This document shows, piece after piece, positions 20,927 through 31,729 of a stretch of 64,000 nt of DNA (positions within the stretch are counted from its first letter, which is position 1; each line of letters starts with the position of its first letter). Source of the DNA: Ophiosphaerella korrae. Taxonomy: Eukaryota; Ascomycota; Dothideomycetes; Pleosporales; Phaeosphaeriaceae. The stretch spans positions 1 through 64,000 of the forward strand of contig JALNQF010000082.1 in NCBI GenBank assembly GCA_028456385.1. Reading direction: 5' to 3'. Both the position numbers and the translations under genes were made by a program. Below the pieces are notes generated by a model. The model was not told the DNA's origin and did no database searches. It saw only the letters and a list, made by a program, of their open reading frames with translations.

Positions 20927-22246
20927 ATGAACAAACAACTTCAAGATGAGCTCATCAATTTCATGTTCCTCCGTCGTCCTGATGGTTCACTGGATGTCAT
21001 GTCCTGTCTAAAGCTCTGGTTCGGAAAATCTACAGCAACTGATATCGAAATCCGCACTCGTTTCGGCCATCATGTGAAATTGGCGCTCGAAGGCCATTAT
21101 GCACATTGGCGATGGTCTCCACGAGGTTGCGTAGCTCTTATGATCCTCCTTGATCAGTTTCCGCGAAACATCTATCGCCATACAGTAGACATGTACGCTG
21201 GCGACGCACCTGGTCGGGCACTAGTCGATACAGGTCATGACTGGCTGAGCGTACTGAAGCCTGAGGAGTGCTTGTTCGTGCCATGCCTGATCCTCACACA
21301 TCAAGAAAATGTGAAAGATCAGCAGGCGTGCATGCATTTCTGGAATAAGCTTGAGCCACATTTACCGACCGAACTTCATATCTTCCGCACCATCTTCGAG
21401 GAGCACCTTCGTATCGTTGACCTTTGTGGAAATTTTCCGCACCGAGATCACTACTACGGCCGCAAAACTTCTGTAGTCGGACAGAAGCTCATGGATAACC
21501 CTGGCGTACGTTTTGACTTACCACTGATTGCTGAGGGCGGGCACGTACGGTTCGGCCACGACTCCCAAAAGCTGTGGGATGCAACAGAAGCAACCTTTGA
21601 CGTCGTCGAAAGACTTGACGCCTTTGTCAAAAACCGAGTGAAACGCAAGAATACCATTGTGACCGACTGGCTTACACCCGAAAAAGCAGCAGAGTGCCGC
21701 GAAGCCTTCCGCAAGTTCGACAAAGACGGCAACGGCTTCCTAGACATGAAGGAACTTGTCGAAGTCCTTGCCGCAACCCATCGCACCTACACACAGACAG
21801 AACTTCAGATCGCCATTGACACCATTTCCGGCAAATCAAACAGCAAGGGTCTCACATTTGAAGAGTTTTCTGCCTTGTTGCAGATCAAGATGGCTGCTGA
21901 CATGCAGAACCGTCTGCGCGCCCGCTTCCAACTCTTCGACACCGACAACTCGGGCGACATCTCGTACGAAGAACTCAGGCACTGTCTCGCCGATTTAGAC
22001 AGTTTGCTGACGACAGCGGAGTTGGACGAGATGATGAAGAAATGTGACGCGGATGGCGACGGCATCATCACATATGAAGAATTCGTAGCCATGGTTCCGG
22101 CCGCAATGAGTCCGGCTGCTGCTGAAGCGGATCACAGTCTATGGGAGATTATAAGCCCAGTGGAGCCCTCGAAGCAAGTTGGCTTCTGGGGAGATGTCAA
22201 GACGCCGGCTACAGTTGAGGTTACTATCAACGAAATTGCTTGCTGA
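20927..22246 (+). CDS. DUF924 protein fused to C-terminal EF-hands
   Basis: A single exon of 439 residues from MNKQLQDELINFM. Residues about 15-240 match DUF924 (COG3803): LKLWFGKS, SPRGCVALMILLDQFPRNIY, LFVPCLILTHQENV, FRTIFEEHLRIVDLCGNFPH and HRDHYYGRKT. Residues about 255-405 form a calmodulin-like array: canonical loops DKDGNGFLDMKE (near 265), DTDNSGDISYEE (near 338) and DADGDGIITYEE (near 373), plus a degenerate loop SGKSNSKGLTFEE between the first two. The fusion suggests calcium control of the DUF924 part, whose activity is unknown. I chose the ATG at 20927 because DUF924 proteins start close to this point. Confidence 0.9.
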   Translation: MNKQLQDELINFMFLRRPDGSLDVMSCLKLWFGKSTATDIEIRTRFGHHVKLALEGHYAHWRWSPRGCVALMILLDQFPRNIYRHTVDMYAGDAPGRALVDTGHDWLSVLKPEECLFVPCLILTHQENVKDQQACMHFWNKLEPHLPTELHIFRTIFEEHLRIVDLCGNFPHRDHYYGRKTSVVGQKLMDNPGVRFDLPLIAEGGHVRFGHDSQKLWDATEATFDVVERLDAFVKNRVKRKNTIVTDWLTPEKAAECREAFRKFDKDGNGFLDMKELVEVLAATHRTYTQTELQIAIDTISGKSNSKGLTFEEFSALLQIKMAADMQNRLRARFQLFDTDNSGDISYEELRHCLADLDSLLTTAELDEMMKKCDADGDGIITYEEFVAMVPAAMSPAAAEADHSLWEIISPVEPSKQVGFWGDVKTPATVEVTINEIAC

Positions 22247-22744
22247 TTTGCCCGCGAGTCTTAGTGGGGTTTGGAGTTGTTGCTAGAGCCGCACACCAAG
22301 CCTATGGCTACCATGCTTCGCCTTGAATATTAGCGTCTGTTGGATTATCTCTATGCTATAACAAATTCTCATTACTTCGCATTTGGTCGTGTTCTTATTG
22401 CTCATCTCTACGCCAAAACAGCAAAATGTCTCTTTAAGATCGCGGTCTACTGTGATATATGACTACTGTTTTTCTGAGGTGGATGCTGCGAGACCCTTGG
22501 GAACTCTTACCTCGAAGTTCTTTTAAACTAGCAACTATATAAGCTTACAGCATTTATCATACGTATGTTGTCAGTAATTTTAAATAAATTTATGAGCATA
22601 TGTATATTAGCCGGTGCTTTGCGTAATCCAAAATGTAGGAATATTTTATTGCAGCGTTGGGGTCACACACAATAACGATGCTATCGTTTTGCTCTTCACA
22701 GGAATCAGCATCGATCTAGACATTGTACACTGCGATTTTTGATC
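22247..22744. other. AT-leaning intergenic region
   Basis: About 500 bp with AT-rich patches (for example 22540-22620) and no recognised gene, RNA or repeat. Confidence 0.5.
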
Positions 22745-23321
22745 ATGCCATTGAGGCAAACATTGTTACTGCTCCTTGCAGGCATTACTAGTAATGTTTC
22801 CAGGCCGAATTTTATCTTGATCATGACGGACGATCAAGACTTACTGTTGGATTCTGTCAAGCATCAACCGTCGGCTCAGAAACACTTCTGTACCGTTGCC
22901 CTGTGTTGTCCTTCGCGGGTGTCTTTCTTGACTGGGAAAGCCGCACATAACATGAATATACAATATATCTGAGGATCCACACCAGCTACACAATCTACTC
23001 TCAACGTCGCCGTCCGACAAGAATATTAACGGCTGGTCGATTGCCTCTCTCACGGCTCGTCTCGACGCTCTGCTCTTCACACTCAAGCGCTGCAAAGGCC
23101 GGGTGTGCACGAGACCATGGGAGAAATTGCACCCACAGGGTGATGTGAAGAATCTCAAAGATGCGCTGCATCCGCGATATAATACCTTCTATGAGGAGAA
23201 ACAGCAAAAGGTAGCGTTTGATGAGTGTATCAAAGGACAGGTTCTGAGCGTGGAGGGGGCACTTGGGCCGATAAGCTGGCAAGAAGAGTGGGATGCGTGG
23301 GGTTGGGCGAATGATGGCTAG
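22745..23321 (+). pseudogene. Arylsulfatase remnant with internal deletion
   Basis: From the ATG at 22745 there is a signal-like stretch (MPLRQTLLLLLAGITSNVS), then PNFILIMTDDQD, the metal-binding start of a sulfatase, and CTVALCCPSRVSFLTGKAAHN, which holds the formylglycine cysteine. The frame stops at 22972. After a frame change (about 22990 on) comes the family's C-terminal part: RLDALLFTLKRCKGRVCTRP, then WEKLHPQGDV and NTFYEEKQQKVAFDEC. The roughly 400 residues usually between these ends are absent, and about ten residues also seem missing between QKHF and CTVAL. This is a collapsed gene with both ends left; it cannot make a working sulfatase. Confidence 0.85.
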
Positions 23322-23534
23322 ACCGCTTGGGGGGTAGGGTGTGCGCAGCCAGAAGTAGAGCCGAGGATGGCGGAATTCCCTCGGAACAGAGCGCATCTCG
23401 GCTGGCGTCATGCACAATACATGTCGAGTGCCTATGCTCAATTGACGGTTGCCTCTTTTTGCTCCGTTGTGTATAGATGGAATCTTATAGTTGTTGAACG
23501 CCGTGTCTGATTGCCTCTTCATTGTTTTCCAGCC

Positions 23535-24434
23535 ATGTCGAAACTATCGCCATCACTCAAATCGCTCATCAACGCGGCGCATTCACGGCCAGGGCCCGTC
23601 CCAGCACCACCGCGTATCCAGGCCGTCTACCAGCGCTTACAAGAAGAGGCAACCGAGCGGAAACTTGGGCGACCGTCATGGCTTGGTATTGCTACCGCTG
23701 CGACTATGACAATGAACTCGCCCGAGTCAATGCTGGCTCTTTACAACTCCACAAGCGCGTCCAGGCCACCGAGTGAGGCCGTCGCCAACGCAGAGTTTAT
23801 GCGTGAGGTTGGCCTAAAGTGCATAGGCTTCAATGGTGTTTGTCTCTCCGGTCTACTAGAAAGACCGCCCTTGACATGATGCCAGATCCCGCGTACCATC
23901 AACATGCTCAATGCCTTTCGCGCCGAACTACCTCCCTCCATTGCATCCTCGCTCAACACAAAGCCAACCCGCATCCCCAGCCCCTCCAACATTGAGTCCA
24001 TAAACACACGGGGCCGAGCGTTGTGGGATGCCATATACCGGCCCCTGGCGACGAAGCTCGAACACAAGCTGGGTGACGCGCATCCAGATCTGCCCGTTTT
24101 CATAATAAATCAGGAATATGGTGGATTGTTTACAGACCCACCAGGCAAGCCGGGCGCAAAAGTAGGACGCATAACCACAAGCTTGGTAGCCATTACTTGC
24201 TTGAGAGCGCAGCAAGGGGTTGGCCCGCAAGTCCTCAGCCACGTATTTGGGCTGCGGAAGGCATGGGAAGATGGCACGTGGAAAGACGAGCCAGAGGCGG
24301 GTGGTGAAGAGGGCATAAGCTGGCTCGTTAGCGACCAAGGATGCACATGGGTGTTGGAAAAGGTAGACGAGCTGGTGGCAGCCCTGGGTGGTGGCGCAGG
24401 TAGCACCTTCGCACCTGTCAAGGCCAAGCTATGA
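23535..24434 (+). CDS. AhpD/carboxymuconolactone-decarboxylase-like protein
   Basis: Two exons, 23535-23837 and 23886-24434, join to 283 residues. The intron starts GTTTGT; this donor keeps LKCIGFNG joined to [16 protein letters not shown], the pattern of fungal AhpD-like proteins. The later part has [16 protein letters not shown] and [20 protein letters not shown]. The family fold is all-helical. Bacterial AhpD uses a CxxC pair for peroxide reduction; here only one cysteine is seen at the matching place, so the redox role is doubtful. Pairing with ALG3, whose start is 245 bp downstream on the same strand, has no obvious functional meaning. Confidence 0.8.
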
Positions 24435-24679
24435 TGTGCATGCATGTCAATTGAACACCATTGCACCTACAAGCTATATGCCCATATTTCCTCCTTCGCC
24501 CAGAATAGCGCCGCACTCAGGCAATCGGACGAAAAATATATGTCGTGCTGAAACAGCTTCTGAACCAAACGCACTGCTGAAACTCTCAGCTCCTGCCCCA
24601 CGTGATTTCGCGCTTTGCTATATCACCAGCGCTAACCCTGGACATCCCAACCCATTTCGAACCATAAACCACCACCGCC

Positions 24680-26115
24680 ATGCCGTCGATAATACAGAAT
24701 GCACTGGATCTTGCGTACAACCCGGACCACACGCGATGGGTGACACCATTGCTGCTCGTCGTCGACGCAATCCTGTGTGGCATCATCATCGACCGCGTCC
24801 CATGTACGTCTACTTACCACGTGTCAAACCATCACCCTACTCATACCTAACACTAGATACTGAAATCGACTGGTCAACATACATGCAGCAAATTTCCATC
24901 TTCCTCAAGGGCGAGCGCGACTACAGGAAAATCGAGGGCTCAACAGGCCCGCTTGTTTATCCTGGCGCGCACGTCTGGATCTACAAGTACCTGTTCCAAA
25001 TTACTGATGAAGGACGCAATATCGAACTTGCGCAGTATCTATTTGCGCTCATCTATTTGGGCACATTGGCGCTTGTTTTTCAGTGTTATCGGAGAGCGCA
25101 GGTATGTGTTTCATGATACTTTATCAGATATTCTTTCTCAATGATTCTTATGCTAATGGCGAACTCAGGTCCCACCTTATGTTTTCCCACTTCTAGTTTT
25201 GTCAAAGCGGCTGCATAGTATCTTTGTGCTGAGGTGTTTCAACGACTGCTTTGCCATTCTGGGGCTTTGGGCTGCCATTTTCGCCTATCAGCGAGATCAA
25301 TGGCATATCGGAGGTTTCTTGTTTGCAACAGGTCTAAATGTCAAAATGAGCCTGTTACTACCGCTACCTGCAATGGGTGTTCTAATGATTCAAAAATTAG
25401 GTAGTAGGGAGACAATGACGCAATTCATGATCATTTTCCAGACAACGGTAGGTCAGAGCAAATGGGAGTTTGTTGAATTTGGCTGATTAAATGATAATAG
25501 GTTCTATTCGGGTACCCGTTCAGAAAGCAATCCTTTTCCTATTTTGCAAGGGCTTTTGAACTGAGCCGTGCTTTCCTCTACAAATGGACGGTGAATTGGC
25601 GCTTTGTCCCAGAAGAAACATTCCTATCTCGTCCCTTTGCTTTCGGACTGCTAGCGATCCACATATCCTTGCTTGGCTGGTTCGCTGCCACGCGCTGGAC
25701 TAAGCCATCCAAACGCTCGCTGAAACAATTCCTCAAAATTATTATGCCCCAAGCCGAACCCAGGGACCAGGACACCATGTCGCAACGAGTTACGCCAGAT
25801 TTTGTCATGACTACCATCCTGACTGCCATGACAATCGGCATGTTGTGTGCGCGATCACTGCACTATCAGTTCTATGCGTATATTGCGTGGAGCACGCCAT
25901 TCCTCCTGTGGAAAGCAGGTTTCCACCCTATTGTTCAGTACGCGTTGTGGGGAGCACAAGAATGGGCCTGGAATGTGTATCCAAGCACGCCCATCAGTTC
26001 AGCAACCGTCGTTGGCGTACTGGCAACCACAGTTGCAGGCGTGTGGTGGGGAACACGAAATGAGTACACGGGTGAACTAAAGGGTGTGATTGACGACCAC
26101 GAGCACGCCGAGTGA
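24680..26115 (+). CDS. ALG3: ALG3 alpha-1,3-mannosyltransferase of the ER
   Basis: Exons 24680-24803, 24857-25101, 25169-25447 and 25501-26115 join to 420 residues. Family motifs are clear: [54 protein letters not shown], and [18 protein letters not shown] near the end. ALG3 transfers mannose from dolichyl-phosphate-mannose to Man5GlcNAc2-PP-dolichol on the lumenal side of the ER, the first lumenal step in N-glycan precursor assembly. About ten hydrophobic segments fit a multi-pass membrane enzyme. The yeast protein ends with a KK motif; this one ends HEHAE. It converges with the gene on the minus strand, with 6 bp between the stop codons. Confidence 0.95.
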
Positions 26116-26121
26116 TACTAT

Positions 26122-26613
26122 TCAGTCCTCGTCTGAATCGGCCGGCGGCATTTTGCCGACCGTCGATTCTTCTTCGTCGCTGTCCTGCACGTGTGTGGGC
26201 TTTTTGACAAACTCTTTGGGCCTGTTGCAATGTGTATAAGCATCATGTCCCGGTACTCATGATACCCTTTATAGATGTGAAATTGAATCTCTGAAAACGT
26301 ACCAGTATGCCATTTTTCTCCATTGTTTTTCGTCTCGCACAACGTTTACGATCTCGCCGCCTAGCTTGTTCTCTCGGTCTGCCCGGGCGGACGTATCTAC
26401 AACTATGTAGCTGCCCCGCTTGATCCACACCGTCGACCGGAACTTGGCCTCCAGCTCAGCGAGGACTGGTTTCCCGTCCGACAGCTCTGCATTGTACAGG
26501 TTGTTGCCCGCAGCCGTAGTAACACGTGCGATGCGGTGCGTAGGCAGAAGCGAGTCAGGCGGTGTAATGGTCGAATCGATCGTTGCGAGGAGCGCACGTT
26601 TCGGGCGCGGCAT
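26122..26613 (-). CDS. EIF1AD-like S1/eIF1A-fold RNA-binding protein
   Basis: Exons 26613-26303 and 26221-26122 give 136 residues. The start MPRPKRALLATIDS leads into the eIF1A-type S1 fold: HRIARVTTAAGNNLYNAELS, then VLAELEAKFRSTVWIKRGSY and the IVVDTSAR segment. The tail is acidic (DSDEEES and ADSDED), as in EIF1AD (the Obelix family). These are nuclear proteins that may bind RNA; the fungal role is little known. The second exon encodes the acidic tail after WPKEFVKKPTHVQ. Its 3' end almost touches that of ALG3, so the two mature transcripts very likely overlap. Confidence 0.87.
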
Positions 26614-27072
26614 GTTGAATATGTAGGCACACGTATGTTATTGTATGTCAGAAACAGGTTCTTGTGGGTCTTTGATAATCAGCCACCCGTCCAGCGGTAA
26701 TGTTTGGTGGGGTCAGCAGAATTTTGGTTTGGGAAAAAGTTGCCGAGCCGAAGTAGGCAATTCCGACCGCCTTATCGAAAAACCATCCACGTGCATCACA
26801 CAGGCTGATACCTGTGTTATGCAGGAACCTTTAGCAAACCTGCGGATGAGTTCCCTTTTTCGAAAAGGGCGCTATTACATGCTTTTTTTTCTAGATGGAA
26901 TTATTCAGCAAGGCGTTGCTATCGTTCTCCACAAATTCAAGATGATCGTACCTCAATGTCTTCACCCAAGAACGATTGGCACACTCAACATTGTTAGAAA
27001 TCAGCGCCTTCAGCGCTCAGCCTGACAAAGAATTGTTCGATCAATCTCCCAATTCGAGCGAATTTGTCAAAA
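26614..27072. other. Intergenic promoter region between the EIF1AD-like and MFS genes
   Basis: Divergent start codons lie 459 bp apart. A plus-strand frame here (26645-27025) lacks any recognisable family and is taken as chance. Confidence 0.5.
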
Positions 27073-28756
27073 ATGTCATCTGCTGCCTTCCATAATTTCT
27101 TTGACGTCGTACCCGAGTCAAAGATAGCCAACCCTGCACCTGCATACCAAGCAAACAGAACTCAACCACCAAAGAACCTGCGAGATGTTGGCATCTTACC
27201 AGATATCGAGCTTGGTCAGGTCACCACTTCAAAGCCTCACGAAGAGCCTCTGAAATCAAACCCCTACGCTTTGGGGCAAGCGACCCCGACAGGAGAGCAG
27301 ACACCGAAGACGCCTAATGAGCTTAAGATGAGTAGACCTACTACGCCTAGCAGAGATGACGCTACTGGGTTGGTGCGGACGTGGAATGGTGACGCTATGA
27401 CAAAATGGAGGATCTTGTGCTGCTGCTTGATCTATTTTGCGAATGGGATGAATGATTCTGGTATGTCAGACGCAAGACGGCAATCCAACAAATTTGTACT
27501 GACAAGGTCCAGTTATTGGTGCTCTGATCCCATCTATGGAATCCCACTACCATATCTCGTATTCAATTATATCCCTTGTTTTCGTCGGAAACGCTACTGG
27601 TTTTATTTTGGCAGCCTTTTTCACAGACGCCATCTTGGGAAAGATTGGTAGAGCAAAGTCGTTAGTAATTGGAGATATGATCCAGCTTTGCGCATATATC
27701 ATTCTTGTCTGCACACCACCGTATCCGCTTGTAGTAATTTCGTAAGTACTTCCATTTACATTCGCTTTGGTACTGTCTAACATGGTCAGTTTCTTTCTAC
27801 TGGGATACGGTGCCGCAATGAACCTTGCGCTCAACAACGTCTACTGTGCCAATACACATCCTTCAAGCGTTATTCTAGGTCTATCTCATGGGTCATATGG
27901 GGTTGGAGGCATCATCGCCCCAATTATTGGCACAGCCCTTGTTTCAAATGGGGTACTGTGGTCACGGTTCTACTTTATCGCGGTTGGTCTGCGGGTATGC
28001 TGCATCGTGTTCGCAGCCTACGCATTCTGGTCTTACCAAGAAGATTCTGAGCTAACTCTTTTGACAGCGCTAGAGGCCACAGCCAGCAGGCAAAGAGCTA
28101 GCGAGGAGGCATCAAGCAGTCTCAAAGAATTGAAGCTCGCGTTGAAGAGCAAAGTCACCATATTCGGTGCACTCTTTATTTTCGCATATCAAGGAGCAGA
28201 AGTGGCCATCTCAGGTTGGATCATTTCATATCTCATCAACTACAGAGATGGTGACCCAGCGAAGGTCGGATATGTTACTGCGGGTTTCTGGGTAAGTGAA
28301 CAAGATTACCTGGAGCTCGACTCGTCGCTAATAATTCAATAGGGTGGCATCACTCTCGGCCGCTTCGTTCTTACACACGCCGCACCAAAGATAGGTGAGA
28401 AGAAATTCGTGATTATCTTGACGATCGGAACATTTGCACTCCAACTGCTCGCATGGCAAATTCCCAATATCATCGGTAATGCTGTTGCGGTATCTCTCCT
28501 GGGCCTTTTACTCGGCCCAGTCTACCCTTGTGCACAAACAATCTTCACGCGCCTTTTGCCTCGCCATATTCAAACGACTGCTGTCGGCTTCATCGGAGGA
28601 GCTGGAAGCTCTGGAGGCGCAGTTGCCCCTTTCACGACTGGTATACTTGCGCAGGCTACGGGTACCTGGGTTTTGCATCCTGTTTGTTTAGGTTTGTATG
28701 CTGCTATGATGGCGTGCTGGTTCGCTCTACCTAGAGTTCATAAGCGAACTGAGTAA
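27073..28756 (+). CDS. Major facilitator superfamily transporter (fucose permease/BSC6 type)
   Basis: Exons 27073-27460, 27507-27741, 27790-28291 and 28343-28756 join to 512 residues. A cytoplasmic N-terminus of about 115 residues, rich in Pro and Thr, precedes the first helix (ILCCCLIYFANGMNDSGPVI). The phrases IGALIPSMESHYHISYSIIS, then NNVYCANTHPSS and GLSHGSYGVGGIIAPIIGTA, match MFS proteins of the fucose permease/BSC6-like branch. About eleven or twelve hydrophobic segments are visible, with a central loop rich in Ser and Glu. The substrate is not predictable. It lies on the same strand as the DUF1772-like gene. Confidence 0.88.
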
Positions 28757-28988
28757 ATTTCTGGCTTCAGGACTGGATATGAAGTGGGTGGAAGGAGAAG
28801 TGCCAAGCAGGCCTGACTTCAAACTAGCGGCATCGCGGACTTCGTCCGGCCCGATTGCTGTATTCAACACCTTCGTTCTAGAACGTCAATATCAGTTCGA
28901 ATTTGTCTTCACTCTCAGCACTCATTTTAAGTACATTTGGCCATCTGATTGTACGTTTTATTCGGCCCTCGCATTGCAGCCCTCCGAC

Positions 28989-29660
28989 ATGTCTTCAACC
29001 CAGGCCGTGCAGGTTTTCAGCGTATCCACCGCCTTCCTAGCATCAGGTGGCATTGCAACACTCTCACTTTTTGATGTCCCCATTCTCAAGTCTCAGCCTG
29101 CATCTCGCTCATTACCCATGACGCATTGGTTATTTAGTCGGGGCTCCCACATCTTCCCCACAACAGCATTCCTTTCATCTTCCGGGTTTGCGTACCTCGC
29201 ATATCGGACCTTACCCGCTGGAAGCCGCACATTATCAAGTTTTCTACAATATGCTATGAAAGGGAAGGCTGGCCTCTACATAGTAGCAGCAGCTCTTACT
29301 ATGTCAATTGCGCCCTGGACTTTGTTGGTCATGTTGCCCACCAATTTTGCACTCATCAAGATGAACCAAGAACTTGGTGGAAGCAGAAGTGCAAAATCCG
29401 CTGAGCAACAACAAAAAAAGATGGAGCAGCAGATGGCAGGAGGATGGCCGGGATTTGCGGATGACTCTGTGGGGGGAGATGACGATGTGAGTCAGTGGTT
29501 AGATTGGAGTGGGCCACAAGAGAAAACACGACGTGAGAGTACGAGGAAACAGGACAAGGAGGTGAAGTCGTTTTTAGAAAAATTCGGAAAGCTGAATGAT
29601 GTCAGGGCGATTTTGATGGGGCTTGGTGGTTTGATTGGATTGGTGGCTGCTTTGGCATGA
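28989..29660 (+). CDS. DUF1772-like four-helix membrane protein
   Basis: A single exon of 223 residues from MSSTQAVQVFSVSTAFLASG. Four hydrophobic segments occur (near residues 5-30, 55-75, 90-115 and 205-223). Features such as the SRGSHIFPTTAFLSSSGFAY block and the APWTLLVMLPTNFALIKMNQ segment fit DUF1772, which includes the anthrone oxygenases of secondary metabolism. A charged loop of about 70 residues rich in Gln, Lys and Asp lies before the last helix. The frame stays open upstream, but I take the ATG at 28989 because the upstream residues do not look like protein. Its end is 94 bp from the end of the convergent aldo/keto reductase. Confidence 0.72.
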   Translation: MSSTQAVQVFSVSTAFLASGGIATLSLFDVPILKSQPASRSLPMTHWLFSRGSHIFPTTAFLSSSGFAYLAYRTLPAGSRTLSSFLQYAMKGKAGLYIVAAALTMSIAPWTLLVMLPTNFALIKMNQELGGSRSAKSAEQQQKKMEQQMAGGWPGFADDSVGGDDDVSQWLDWSGPQEKTRRESTRKQDKEVKSFLEKFGKLNDVRAILMGLGGLIGLVAALA

Positions 29661-29754
29661 GGCAATACACTACAATCTTTCGCTTGAGAACAGCATCGTA
29701 CGCAGCATCATTTTACTATATAGACATTCAAATTCTGACCTTAGTGTCTATGAA

Positions 29755-31088
29755 TTACTGCTCGGCCTCTTCCAACGCATGCGGCTTCGGCCCCTTCAAA
29801 TGCTGCGGCATGTCTAGGTGCCCCGCATACTTCAACAACTTTACATCCGTACTTGTCATGTTAGTGCTGTACTTGGCTGTTCCTACGAATTCAAATAAGA
29901 AGCTCATAGGAAACCCAACATCGAAGTCGACCGCAGAATCAATGTCAAGGACCTCCTCGTCAGTAAGATCAATACCCAATGCCTCGATATTCCCCTTCAG
30001 ATGCTCCACTTTGCGTCCACCCACGATTGGATAGACATACGGGTACTTGCTCCGCACATATGCCAGTGCGATACTAGTGATCAAAGTATTGCGTCTCTTG
30101 GCAATAATTTCAAGCTTCTTGCTCACGGCAATGTCTTTCTCGGTTGGAGGTGCCCAGTTGGTGTTACGTCCTGTGTCCGATTCTGCACGCTTCTGCTCCG
30201 TGGTGAAAGTCCCGCTGCCGAGTACACCCCAGGGACAAAGGGCAAGGCCTTCATCACGCGCCATGGGGAGGATTTCGCGCTCGAAGTCGCGGTTGGCAGC
30301 GGACCAGCGGCCTTGGTAGACGGAGAAGGGGCGGAGACCGTGGTTGCGTGCGTCTATGCCATGCCTTATCAGTATCTGAAAACTCTTATATATGGTAGTT
30401 AGTAATATGTAACTTGAAACTTACATTCATTTGCCTTGCTAACAACCCAAGCGGGAGTATCGCTAACACCAAGATACAGCACCTTGCCACTCGCCACAAC
30501 TTGGTTCAGGCTCTGCATCAATTCCGGAATGGAGGTGGTGAAATCCCACCAATGCACGTACAGCAGGTCAATGTAGTCAGTTTGTAACTTTTTGAGAGAG
30601 GCTTCAAGGGAGATGCGCAGCGACTTTGTGCTGTTGCCTGCGTGGTTGGATACGTTCCGTGATCGGTTTAAGGGGTCAGGGAATGTGGTTGTGAATTTTG
30701 TAGCAATGACCATGGAGTCACGGTTTTCGCGGGACGTGAGCCATTCACCAAGCCATTTTTCAGATTCTTCGTTTTGATAATTATTTGAGCTGATGATGGA
30801 CATTAGCATCGTGTGCTGAAGATATGCGAAATTCCTTGTGTGTGGAATTGAGCTGCGGTGGCCGCCTTACGTATCAATGAAATTTCCACCTTGATTGTAG
30901 AAGTAATCTAAAATCTCGAACGTGGTCTTCTTGTCGCATTTGCCCAAAAGGCTCTCCCATGCGTCACCAAAATTCATGGCTCCAAGGCATAGTGGCGAGA
31001 CGCGGACACCTGCGGTGGGAGACAGAATACGCTGAAAGTCAAGTAATGATTTTGGCTTCGGAATTTGACCCAATGCCGTATTAGACAT
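29755..31088 (-). CDS. Aldo/keto reductase (aryl-alcohol/norsolorinic acid reductase type)
   Basis: Exons 31088-30871, 30789-30425 and 30353-29755 join to 393 residues. The AKR fold is clear: LCLGAMNFGDAW, GGNFIDTSNNYQNEESE with the catalytic Asp and Tyr, VIATKF with Lys and DLLYVHWWD with His, then PFSVYQGRWSAANRDFEREI and YPIVGGRKVEHLKGNIEALG. It belongs to the fungal aryl-alcohol dehydrogenase/norsolorinic acid reductase group that uses NADPH. The tetrad is complete, so activity is expected; the substrate is unknown. Its neighbours, a DUF1772-like protein and an MFS transporter, make a small set that resembles parts of a secondary metabolism cluster, but no synthase gene is nearby. Confidence 0.92.
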
Positions 31089-31560
31089 GTTGATGTCTAT
31101 TGGGAGGGTAAAAGGACACTTCAGGTCAGTTCAATAGGACAGTGACTAGGAGGTGTGGGGGTTGATAGCATGAGGATACACTGGCACAACATGGTAAGTA
31201 GGCTTCTCTTATAGCTTCGGAGCTCGAAGCTCGAAATGTCGCACATAAATGTACTACGTAATCACTTCAGAATTTAGAGTTACACTCGTCCGTCCGAACT
31301 GTAATGGTTAGCGAGGGGCGCGCAGTAGAATGGCGGGGCCAGTGTTAAGTCCGTAGTCAATAGCGCACTAATCATTGCCCCACATGGAGACGAGAGAAGC
31401 TTCTTATCTCCGGGCTAAATCCGCTCCATCCTCGGTACCGTAAAAATCCGCCAAAGTAACCGCCAGCTAGTACAAGGTGAGATCCTGAGCGGGCTAGCAG
31501 CACTCCCTGCTAACGCACCCTGCTAGTGCTCATTTCGCCACATTATCACATTAAAACAGC
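31089..31560. other. Intergenic region upstream of the reductase
   Basis: About 470 bp without a gene, leading into a zone of transposon remnants. It should contain the promoter of the aldo/keto reductase. Confidence 0.45.
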
Positions 31561-31584
31561 TGCTTATTTAGTATTAATACTTTG

Positions 31585-31660
31585 TAGGGCCTCCATCTGC
31601 AGCAATTACAGCAAGACAACGCTCCCTTATAATTTCTAGCGTATTAGCCATACTCCTAAC
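31585..31660 (-). pseudogene. C-terminal fragment of a second Tc1-like transposase
   Basis: The minus strand ends with MANTLEIIRERCLAVIAADG followed by GPTKY and a stop, which matches the C-terminus of the Tc1-like element at 8.2 kb (RCQAVIDAEGGHTPY). Upstream of this the similarity is lost at once, so only the last 25 or so codons remain. No paired inverted repeats were found around it. Confidence 0.6.
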
Positions 31661-31729
31661 TAGTACCAGAGTTCTCAAGGATCTCAAGGATTCCGGAGAC
31701 CTTTGTGTTACGATACCAAGCGACGCAAG

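Noticed and set aside
26645..27025. 126-codon plus-strand frame upstream of the MFS gene
   Set aside because: It has no recognisable family and lies in the promoter region of two divergent genes.
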